Shown here: positions 7,291 to 14,531 of the stretch, in pieces
Layout: every line of letters starts with the position of its first letter
How positions within the stretch are numbered: position 1 is the stretch's first letter
Source of the DNA: a virus
Strand: one strand, 5' to 3'
IMG/VR virus record: IMGVR_UViG_3300013101_000101
Location: 1 to 23,600 of that record
DNA: 23,600 nt
Program-made: the position numbers and the translations under genes
The notes under the pieces: model-generated
Seen by the model: the letters and a program-made list of their open reading frames with translations, nothing else
Databases searched by the model: none
Told to the model about the DNA's origin: nothing

Positions 7291-10200
7291 ATGTATTATA
7301 CTACTAATTCAATATACAATTTCAATTTAGTTAATGAAAATCACATACCTGATCAAGAGTATAATTTCGACTATCCTATTAAAACGGGTGAAATTGTAAC
7401 ATTTAGTTTGGAAGATCATAAATTATTTCCCGATATTGGATCTGGTGAAGATTTTATCGTTTCATTGTTTATGTCTTATAATTATTCCCCATATATATTG
7501 GGATTATGTGAAGATTTAGGAACTTGGGAATTCGATAAACAATGTGATATATATGTTCCTTCTGGTGAACATATAACCGATATAGAATTAGATACATATA
7601 AGAATTATGAATATAATTTTGAAATGTGTACAGAATGGGATTTTAATGATGATATTGATTTAGCACATGATTGTTTATTTAGATCACTATTCACGGGTGA
7701 AAGTTGTGAATTTGATCTAAACACATCAAAGAATTATGAATATATTTTTGAAATTTGTAATGATTATAATGATATTGGTAATTTAAATTCCGATTATATA
7801 GAACCGTGTTTTATTCCATTTAGATTAAATTCTGGATATGGTGGTGAAATTTGTGGTGGTGAATTAACATTTGAAAGTATATTGGTAACTGTTCCTGGAA
7901 ATCCAGATAATAATATTGAGTTAAATAATTGCGATTCTATTTCAAATTTAAATATATTAAATTGCCAAAAGAAATTAGAAGTATCTGGTAAGAATCATAA
8001 TTTTGATATTACTTTATGTTCTGGCGAAACTAATCCACAACCTATAGATTTTACACCACATAATTTCTCATTTAATAGACCGTGGAATTATAGATGTGAG
8101 GCAGTAACATCATTAGGTTATAGTGGTGAAATTAGTTCAGCATCAATTCTTACTGGTATTAAATTACCACTCGATAGTAATTATACAGGGGAAGAATCAC
8201 ATACTAATTATTTAAGTTTAGAAATTAAATTTTCAAATGCTAAAATGGATTCTGGTGAACAGTTATTAAATTTTGACTTGGATACTAGACCAGCAGTTAA
8301 TTTTATATTTAATCATTTTACTGGTGAAGAAGGATTTTCTGATTTATATCGTACTTTATACCTTGATACCGATATTGCTTATACTGGTGAAGAATTACCA
8401 GATGATTATTTGGTAACTACACCACCAATAAGATTTGAATACGATTTTGAAAGTGGTGAAAATTTCATTGGTGCTTTAGCTGGAACTGTTGTATTAATTG
8501 GTACTATGGAACATGGTGAATTGGGATTATTCGATCTTAAATTAGATCCATTAATTGAATTAGAAAATCCTACTATTGAAAGTGGCGAACAATTATTATC
8601 AATTGAATTAATAGATAAACCAGCACCATCAATGTTTCCTAGAATGTATAGTGGTGAAAATGGTTTAAGTTACTTAAATGTGACTTATGTTATGTATCCT
8701 AATGTATATGATGGTTCTGAAACTTATGTTGAAGCACTTAATACCGATACATCAATATCAGTAGATGCTTATAGTTCTGAAAGTGTTGTGGCTGATATAC
8801 TTACTAATAATGCTGATGAATTAGAACCTAATGTATATGATGGTTCTGAAGGTTTGGCATTTATTAATACTGAAACGAGAATGTATCCTAGAAGTGAATA
8901 TAATGGTGAATATCAATATCCTTTAACACTTACAACATTTGTATTTTCTGGTATGGAAGGTAAAGGTAAGAGTGGTGAAGAGAGTGTAGTTGATGAATTA
9001 TTTGAAGAGACAGAATATTATTTATCTGATGAAAATGGTGAAAGTGCCGATGCTTCAATGTCAAGAGAGATTTCATTATATTTCCAATCTGGTTATACTG
9101 GCGAAAGATGTCAAACTGAATCATTAAATTTAGAATATATATTATTACCTACTGATGAAAATTTCAGTGGTGAAAGTGCTAGAATACCATTATTTTATGT
9201 AACACCTGGACCTAAATTAGAACTTAGGGCATATCATGGTGAAATGATTGATCTTGAAACTAATATTTTATATTATCCTATATTTTATCCAGAAATTATA
9301 ATATCTTCTCAAAATATGAGAGATGGTTGGGGTGGTGCTGGTGGATTGAATTTCTGTGAAGATGCTTGTTGTGATCCATATCCATCTTATCCACATATAG
9401 AACCATTAGATTTTGATATTAGACCAGAAGATCGTGAACCTTGGGGTCGTTGTGGAGCAAAAGAAGATACACAAGCGTTCTTCAATCTTACAATGGGCGT
9501 TAGATTTTCCCCTAATATAACTACTGGTGAAAGTGGTAAAATGTTTATGTTACGTGAATATTTACCATTTGGTAAAATGGATAGTTCTTGTGATAATTAT
9601 GAGACTGATCCAGAATGTGGTGAAGATGGATTTGATGATGAAAATCAACCATGTTTAACAATATGTTCACCATTAGTTTGTGAGGATGGTGAAGATAGAG
9701 AGGGTGAGCCTTGTGTTCATGATGATCTATATTGGTTGTATAATAGAAATCCTCAAAAATTTAAAACCAAAAAATCCAATTATATTGAAGTTGATTTCTT
9801 AACAGGTGAAAAAACTATCGTATGGTGGGAAAATATAGCTCAAGGTGAAGATGATTTTGGTGATTTCTTAACATCAAATAATCAAAATCTTAAAGTTGAT
9901 TTAACTTTACCATCATTGATTGATATTTTTGAAAGTGGTGAAAATGTCATTGCTTCAATATCTTATAGTGATGCTGATTGGAAATATCCATTTAAACAAA
10001 ATCGTGGTGGTTCTAGTGCGGAATTAACAGGATTTGGTTCAGAAGAATATATTAGATTTTGTCCTGGATATTTATTACCAGAAGGTGATAATGTAATTTT
10101 TGATTTTGCCTCACCTATATTTACAGAATGTTATGGTTACTTTACTAAAACTGGTGAAATGATGTCACATTTTGATATACTAACAGAGGATGGATTTTCA

Positions 10201-10938
10201 CCTAGAGCTTATGATGGTACTAAAAATAGAGCATATTTGACAACTTTCGGACCGTGGTTGCTACGTGGTTATAATGGTCAAAAAGTTAGAGCAAAATTAG
10301 CAACAACTATTTTACTTAAACCTAAACGAATTGAAGCTGATCAACGTGTTCCACTTTATATAAATACATATCCCCCATATTGGAGTATGGGTGCTGGTGA
10401 AATGAGTAGATTAGCACAATTATCTGTATCATTGCCAGGAATTAGTTGGGTAACACCAGATGGATGTATTGAAAATAGATATAATCCATTAACACCAGAC
10501 GGAGATTGGGATTATAATTATGATAGTTATGGAATTGCTATTGAATATAGACCATACTTTGGTAAGATTGAAGCAATGTGTGATGATTCTGTTTACATTT
10601 ACTATAATATTCTACAACCAGAAATGATGGCTAATAATTTATTCTTGAGCGAACCATCTTTTCAAACTAATAAAGAATTTGTATTAGACTTTGAAACGGG
10701 TGAAGATTTATATGTTCAAGAATATGTTGCTCCAACGGGTGAGGAAATTTTCTTAGAATTGATTTTATTTGAATCTGAACCACTTGGAGAATTTGAAGAG
10801 AATCGTGGTGAACAAAGTTCTTGGGCTAGTATTGAGTATAATACATCATTATATCCTGTTGCTGAAAGTGGTGCTATGGGTGAATGTGAATTGATTAATG
10901 GAAATGAACCAGAACCTAATATATTGGAGTTTGGCTAA
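7291..10938 (+). CDS. Large Gly-Glu repeat protein, putative virion fibre/surface protein
   Basis: I do not recognise the 1215-aa product as a named family. It is built from short beta-rich repeats whose hallmark is (S/T)-G-E, usually after an aromatic residue and followed by alternating hydrophobic positions. Between nt 8122 and 9240 nearly all repeat starts are 20-23 residues apart; looser copies occupy the N-terminal 275 residues (19-60 apart) and the stretch after nt 9520. A Cys-rich segment, residues 689-808, carries ten cysteines. The N-terminal part also has about a dozen spaced Cys, including two KNYEY-F-E-x-C units 43 residues apart. No signal peptide or catalytic motif is apparent. 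The ATG directly abuts the upstream stop (TAAATG) with no visible Shine-Dalgarno, suggesting translational coupling. Its place in an adhesin cassette suggests an elongated beta-solenoid-like fibre; that is inference. Confidence 0.7.
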   Translation: MYYTTNSIYNFNLVNENHIPDQEYNFDYPIKTGEIVTFSLEDHKLFPDIGSGEDFIVSLFMSYNYSPYILGLCEDLGTWEFDKQCDIYVPSGEHITDIELDTYKNYEYNFEMCTEWDFNDDIDLAHDCLFRSLFTGESCEFDLNTSKNYEYIFEICNDYNDIGNLNSDYIEPCFIPFRLNSGYGGEICGGELTFESILVTVPGNPDNNIELNNCDSISNLNILNCQKKLEVSGKNHNFDITLCSGETNPQPIDFTPHNFSFNRPWNYRCEAVTSLGYSGEISSASILTGIKLPLDSNYTGEESHTNYLSLEIKFSNAKMDSGEQLLNFDLDTRPAVNFIFNHFTGEEGFSDLYRTLYLDTDIAYTGEELPDDYLVTTPPIRFEYDFESGENFIGALAGTVVLIGTMEHGELGLFDLKLDPLIELENPTIESGEQLLSIELIDKPAPSMFPRMYSGENGLSYLNVTYVMYPNVYDGSETYVEALNTDTSISVDAYSSESVVADILTNNADELEPNVYDGSEGLAFINTETRMYPRSEYNGEYQYPLTLTTFVFSGMEGKGKSGEESVVDELFEETEYYLSDENGESADASMSREISLYFQSGYTGERCQTESLNLEYILLPTDENFSGESARIPLFYVTPGPKLELRAYHGEMIDLETNILYYPIFYPEIIISSQNMRDGWGGAGGLNFCEDACCDPYPSYPHIEPLDFDIRPEDREPWGRCGAKEDTQAFFNLTMGVRFSPNITTGESGKMFMLREYLPFGKMDSSCDNYETDPECGEDGFDDENQPCLTICSPLVCEDGEDREGEPCVHDDLYWLYNRNPQKFKTKKSNYIEVDFLTGEKTIVWWENIAQGEDDFGDFLTSNNQNLKVDLTLPSLIDIFESGENVIASISYSDADWKYPFKQNRGGSSAELTGFGSEEYIRFCPGYLLPEGDNVIFDFASPIFTECYGYFTKTGEMMSHFDILTEDGFSPRAYDGTKNRAYLTTFGPWLLRGYNGQKVRAKLATTILLKPKRIEADQRVPLYINTYPPYWSMGAGEMSRLAQLSVSLPGISWVTPDGCIENRYNPLTPDGDWDYNYDSYGIAIEYRPYFGKIEAMCDDSVYIYYNILQPEMMANNLFLSEPSFQTNKEFVLDFETGEDLYVQEYVAPTGEEIFLELILFESEPLGEFEENRGEQSSWASIEYNTSLYPVAESGAMGECELINGNEPEPNILEFG
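8122..9240 (+). repeat. Protein-level tandem array of the 20-23-aa Gly-Glu repeat
   Basis: In-frame hallmark codons ([ST]-G-E or variants H-G-E, N-G-E, G-S-E, S-S-E) begin at 8122, 8185, 8251, 8320, 8383, 8452, 8512, 8581, 8650, 8713, 8773, 8842, 8902, 8971, 9034, 9097, 9166 and 9235. Intervals are 60-69 bases, always a multiple of three. DNA identity between units is low, so the array is maintained at protein level. Several adjacent pairs alternate 23 and 20 residues, giving a 43-residue superperiod. Confidence 0.8.
8698..8850 (+). repeat. Pair of exact 24-base direct repeats, 129 bases apart
   Basis: Bases 8698-8721 and 8827-8850 are identical and encode PNVYDGSE both times. The offset of 129 bases is 43 codons, two units of the Gly-Glu repeat. 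This looks like a comparatively recent two-unit duplication inside the array, since most other units have diverged strongly. Confidence 0.75.
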
Positions 10939-11972
10939 TGGCTTGTGAATTTACAGAAAATACATTACCATTAGAAGGTAATACAGAATATACGGGGCAT
11001 TTGAATGGATTTGGGGATGTTGTTACATATAAATTCACAATGACAGAAAATGAAACCCTAACATTCAATATTGGACTTTCAAATGATGCTGGGGCTGGTA
11101 CATTGCCTAATGGTACATTAAAATTATTCAGATTAATTTCTGGTGATTGGGTAAGTTTGGGAACTTCTTATTTACAATCACAAAGAAATGTATTTACTTA
11201 TGATGGTGTTGTTGGGGATTATTACTTTTGTTTGGAAAATTTATATGCTTGTAGTTATGAGTTATTAGTAGAATTTACAGATTATAATGGTATCATATTT
11301 GATAGAATGTATGCTTATTCTGGTGAAGAAATGGATGGAGAGTGGCCACCTATAGTAATACCACCTTGTAGTAAACGTATTGGATTTTCAATAGAAAGAG
11401 GTGAATTGCCAATAGATATTTCAAATCCACCAGAAAGATTTACATTTGAAAGTTCTGGTATTATATATGGTACACCTGGCGAACAAGATTGTGAAAGTGA
11501 AAGTTGGGAAACACCAAGTTGGAACTGGAAAAGATTTGATCAAGAGGAAGGAATTAAACCAACGTGGAAACAATATCCTATTGTAATTAGAGCTTATTTT
11601 GTAAATTATCCTTGGGTATACATAGAAAAGGAATATTATGTATGTGTTCATAATAATTGGGATTATGATCCAGCCGATATATTGAATTTACAAAGAACTG
11701 AATATGATGTTGAATATATTCAAGTGCCAATTGAGGGTCAATCCCCATTATGTCCACCTTGTACAGAGGAAAAGAAAATAGTGACTGAAAGAATAATAAA
11801 ATGGAAAGAATATGATATTGATGGATTCTTAGAACAATTGAACAATATGATGTATGAAAAGCAATGTGCTGAACGTCATAAATTGCCAAAATTGGATGAT
11901 GTTTATTACGAACCTAAAGAACCTACTCCAGAATTGCCAACTTTATGTCCAGTATGTCCAGATGATAAATAA
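10938..11972 (+). CDS. 344-aa Cys-pair protein upstream of PAAR; PPC-like and Ig-like domains
   Basis: The function is not recognised. Residues about 8-112 resemble a bacterial pre-peptidase C-terminal (PPC) beta-sandwich (LNGFGDVVTYKFTMTENETL, later YDGVVGDYYFCLEN). Around residue 127 is YAYSGEEMDGEW, which matches the hallmark of the Gly-Glu repeats in the neighbouring 1215-aa protein. Residues about 147-240 look like an Ig/cadherin-like unit (IGFSIERGELPIDIS, then SSGIIYGTPGEQ). The C-terminal region has CPPC at 272-275, a charged, possibly helical stretch (about 277-312) and CPVC at 337-340, close to the end. Its ATG overlaps the upstream stop (TAATG) with GGAG at 10926-10929. The PAAR gene follows after 19 bases with a strong Shine-Dalgarno. 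A tail-tip or fibre-linked structural role fits the context but is inferred; the Cys pairs could bind metal. Confidence 0.65.
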   Translation: MACEFTENTLPLEGNTEYTGHLNGFGDVVTYKFTMTENETLTFNIGLSNDAGAGTLPNGTLKLFRLISGDWVSLGTSYLQSQRNVFTYDGVVGDYYFCLENLYACSYELLVEFTDYNGIIFDRMYAYSGEEMDGEWPPIVIPPCSKRIGFSIERGELPIDISNPPERFTFESSGIIYGTPGEQDCESESWETPSWNWKRFDQEEGIKPTWKQYPIVIRAYFVNYPWVYIEKEYYVCVHNNWDYDPADILNLQRTEYDVEYIQVPIEGQSPLCPPCTEEKKIVTERIIKWKEYDIDGFLEQLNNMMYEKQCAERHKLPKLDDVYYEPKEPTPELPTLCPVCPDDK

Positions 11973-11991
11973 GGGAAAGGGGAAATTTTAA

Positions 11992-12306
11992 ATGTCAGCA
12001 ATGCCTATAGGTAGAATAACAGAAATTTGTAGTGGTCATACTTGCTGGCCACCTACTATAGCAATACAGGGAAGTTCTAACGTATTTGCTGAAATGTTAC
12101 CTGTACATAGGGTTGGTGATGCTTATATTCCACATTGTTGCCCCACACCATCTGGTCCACAATGTCACCCTGTAATAACAGCAAGAGCATCCCCTTCAGT
12201 ATTTACAAATAATAAAGCAACGTCACATATAGGATCAAGTACAGGTTGTAGTTCAATGAACATAATGATCACGGGTGCTCCTACTGTATGGGTTGAGGGA
12301 CAATAA
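11992..12306 (+). CDS. 5.4: PAAR-repeat tail-tip protein (gp5.4 type)
   Basis: The 104-aa protein belongs to the PAAR family, which forms the sharp zinc-stabilised cone capping the gp5/VgrG-like spike of contractile tails and helps membrane piercing. Two quasi-repeats are visible: SSNVFAEMLPVHRVGD (28-43) and SPSVFTNNKATSHIGS (67-82), each with a His in the same place (H39 and H79). Other candidate zinc ligands are H48, C49, C50, C58, H59 and C86, with extra H16 and C18 near the N-terminus. Length matches stand-alone phage PAAR proteins (T4 gp5.4 is about 97 aa). AAGGGGAA lies just upstream of the ATG. The stop overlaps the gp25 ATG (TAATG), so tip and wedge genes are translated in series. 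The spike protein gp5 itself is not in the window. Confidence 0.9.
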   Translation: MSAMPIGRITEICSGHTCWPPTIAIQGSSNVFAEMLPVHRVGDAYIPHCCPTPSGPQCHPVITARASPSVFTNNKATSHIGSSTGCSSMNIMITGAPTVWVEGQ

Positions 12307-12701
12307 TGGGACAAACACAAGAAAAGTTTTATTCTGATATAGATTTAACATTTAATACACATCCAATGAATAGTGATATTTCTGTATTATATGATGAAAA
12401 TAGTGTAGAACAAAATATGTATAATGTATTAATGGCTAATAATGGTGATGCTAAATTTCATCCCGAAAGATGTATTGGTATTAGAGATATGTTATTTGAA
12501 CCTATTAATCTTATTACTGAAAATCAATTACAAATTAAAATTGAACATATTCTTGAAATGTGGATGCCTAGAGTAAATGTAATTAATATTGATGTTCATA
12601 GCAATGAAAATGAGGATGGATATAAAATTTTCATTACTTATACAACCATAAATATTATAGATGAACAAGAAACAACACTGTTTTTAGATAGGATAAGATA
12701 A
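12306..12701 (+). CDS. 25: Baseplate wedge protein gp25
   Basis: The 131-aa product matches the gp25/GPW family (T4 gp25 is 132 aa), which joins the wedge core with gp6 and gp53 and primes sheath assembly at the baseplate. Family features are YSDIDLTFNTHP (9-20), a KFHPERCIGIRDMLFEPIN stretch that corresponds to the conserved '...F.P..G..I...LFE', and a two-strand C-terminus (VINIDVHSN, then YKIFITYTTINI). The usual EPR motif of the core wedge domain reads MPR here (WMPRVNV). GAGGGA at 12295-12300 is a good ribosome binding site, and the ATG overlaps the PAAR stop. gp6 begins three bases after its stop, keeping the two interacting wedge subunits together. Confidence 0.9.
   Translation: MGQTQEKFYSDIDLTFNTHPMNSDISVLYDENSVEQNMYNVLMANNGDAKFHPERCIGIRDMLFEPINLITENQLQIKIEHILEMWMPRVNVINIDVHSNENEDGYKIFITYTTINIIDEQETTLFLDRIR
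12647..12654 (+). promoter_or_regulatory. Possible internal late promoter CATAAATA before gp6
   Basis: The same octamer as at 1703 lies near the end of the gp25 gene, 50 bases before the gp6 ATG. It is inside coding sequence and could be chance in DNA this AT-rich, so support is weak; the spacing to the next start is the only argument for it. Confidence 0.2.
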
Positions 12702-12704
12702 AAA

Positions 12705-14531
12705 ATGGCAAACAACTTAAAAGTAAACGCTCTTGATTTTGATGAATTAAAAGCAAATTTAATCGAATTTCTTCAAAGTCAAGAAAAGTTTAAAGACTAT
12801 AATTTCTATGGTTCTGGTTTTGATGTCATTTTAGATTCATTGACATATAATAGTTTTTATATGGGATCGTTTGCTCATTTATTAGCAAATGAATCATTTA
12901 TTGATAGTGCCAATTTAAGAGAAAGTTTAACCAGTAAAGCAAAATTACTCAATTATATTCCAAAATCAGCATTTTCTGCTATTGCTGATATTAATATCAA
13001 TTTAACTATTGACGATCAAAATGAACCAGCCGATGAAAAATTCTTAATTCAAAGGGGTGAGTTTGCGGAATCAACTAACAATTTATCTGGTATTATTAGA
13101 AAATTCATTTTAATTGATGATGTGTACATTTACAATAAATCAATTTCCACAAGTGGTTATGATTATCATTCAGATACTATTCAAATTTATGAGGGTGTAT
13201 ATCAAAAAGACTATTTCACCAAAGATACAAGTCAAAATTCAACTTGGAATCAAGTTTATAGATTAACAGGTAAAGATGTTGATTATCGCACAATTAGAAT
13301 TAAAGTTTACCCTAATGATACCGCTGAAGAAAGTAACTTTGTATCATATAAATTAGCATCCGATTTTATGATTATTAATGGTGAAAGTAACGTATTCTTT
13401 ATCACTACTGATGATCAAGGCTATTATGAGATTTTATTTGGAAATGATGTATATGGTAGAGCATTACAAAATGGTAATTATGTTGAAATTTCTTATGTTG
13501 AAAATACAGGGGAATTAGGGAATGATGCGAGAACTTTTGAATATACTGGTGATGATATTTTAGGTAGTGATTTATTACCTGTTGCTGTTACTATTAATAC
13601 TGAATTTAATTCTGATGGTGGTCGAGGGGAAGAAACCCTTGAAGAACTTAAATATAACGTGCCACATCATTATAAACGTCAAAATCGTTTAGTTACTGTT
13701 GAAGATTATAAATCTATTCTTTTATCAGAATATAATAATATACAATCTATTAATGTTTGGGGTGGTGAAGATAATTATCCTAAAGTCTATGGTCGTGTAT
13801 TTATTTCTATTAAACCTAAAATTGGCGATATTCTTTCATCTAAAGCTAAAGAGAAAATTCAAAAAACAATATTACAAAAGTATAATATTGTAACAATAGA
13901 TACTACACTTGTTGATGTTGATTTCTTGTATTTGAATATAACAAATAATACCAAATTTAACCCATTGGAAACGGATAAATCGGCTGGACAAATAGCCAAT
14001 GCGGTTAATAATACAATCAATAATTATGATGATGCTCATGTATCACGTTTTGATGGATATTATTCAAACGCTACGTTATATGAGGATGTTTTAAATCAAG
14101 ATTCATCAATTGTAAGTACATATAATTATATTATGTTAGAAAAACAAACTAAACCATCTTTTGAAACTTCTCAATCTTACGTGATTGATTTCAATGGTAA
14201 AGTTATTAAAAATACTATAGTATCTAATCAATTTACATTTAGGGGTTTACCTAGTCATTTTGATGATGATGGAATGGGAAATATTGTGATTCATTATGAA
14301 AGTTTGATAGATGGTACACAATATACTTATCTTGATGAATACTTTGGTACAATTGATTATGATACAGGAATATTAAATACATCTAATATTGTTATTGATG
14401 ATATTGTAAATGGTGATAAATTGATAACTGAAGCAATGCCAGTAGAACCAGATTTTTATCCATTGAGAAACAATATCATTAAAATTAATAAGGTATCAGT
14501 AACAGTGACAGAATATGACAAAAATAAATAA
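12705..14531 (+). CDS. 6: Baseplate wedge protein gp6
   Basis: The 608-aa product is a gp6-family wedge subunit (T4 gp6 is 660 aa); gp6 forms the inner ring that ties the six wedges together and controls the hexagon-to-star change. The N-terminus has the family pattern (ALDFDELKANLIEFLQSQ, then DYNFYGSGFDVILDSLTYNS and NLRESLTSKAKLLNYIPKS). The most diagnostic block begins at about residue 303: SDGGRGEETLEELKYNVP, then QNRLVTVEDYKSILLSEYNN, WGGEDNYPKVYGRVFISIKP. The C-terminal domain (about 470-600) is beta-rich. A weak AGGATAAG precedes the start. The gene ends by overlapping the next start by 17 bases. It sits next to gp25, as in marine T4-like phages. Confidence 0.93.
   Translation: MANNLKVNALDFDELKANLIEFLQSQEKFKDYNFYGSGFDVILDSLTYNSFYMGSFAHLLANESFIDSANLRESLTSKAKLLNYIPKSAFSAIADININLTIDDQNEPADEKFLIQRGEFAESTNNLSGIIRKFILIDDVYIYNKSISTSGYDYHSDTIQIYEGVYQKDYFTKDTSQNSTWNQVYRLTGKDVDYRTIRIKVYPNDTAEESNFVSYKLASDFMIINGESNVFFITTDDQGYYEILFGNDVYGRALQNGNYVEISYVENTGELGNDARTFEYTGDDILGSDLLPVAVTINTEFNSDGGRGEETLEELKYNVPHHYKRQNRLVTVEDYKSILLSEYNNIQSINVWGGEDNYPKVYGRVFISIKPKIGDILSSKAKEKIQKTILQKYNIVTIDTTLVDVDFLYLNITNNTKFNPLETDKSAGQIANAVNNTINNYDDAHVSRFDGYYSNATLYEDVLNQDSSIVSTYNYIMLEKQTKPSFETSQSYVIDFNGKVIKNTIVSNQFTFRGLPSHFDDDGMGNIVIHYESLIDGTQYTYLDEYFGTIDYDTGILNTSNIVIDDIVNGDKLITEAMPVEPDFYPLRNNIIKINKVSVTVTEYDKNK

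Noticed and set aside
7281-7300. Programmed frameshift or readthrough joining the 1263-aa and 1215-aa genes at TAAATG
   Set aside because: No slippery heptamer or following hairpin is seen; simple stop-start coupling explains the junction.
10359-10366. Exact TATAAATA inside the 1215-aa gene
   Set aside because: It lies about 570 bases before the next start, encodes ordinary residues (Tyr-Ile-Asn), and several such octamers are expected by chance in DNA this AT-rich.
1083-11889. Minus-strand open frames (for example 1083-1265, 4140-4358, 11587-11889)
   Set aside because: They are short, most lie opposite strongly supported + strand genes, have low-complexity hydrophobic products and lack ribosome binding sites.
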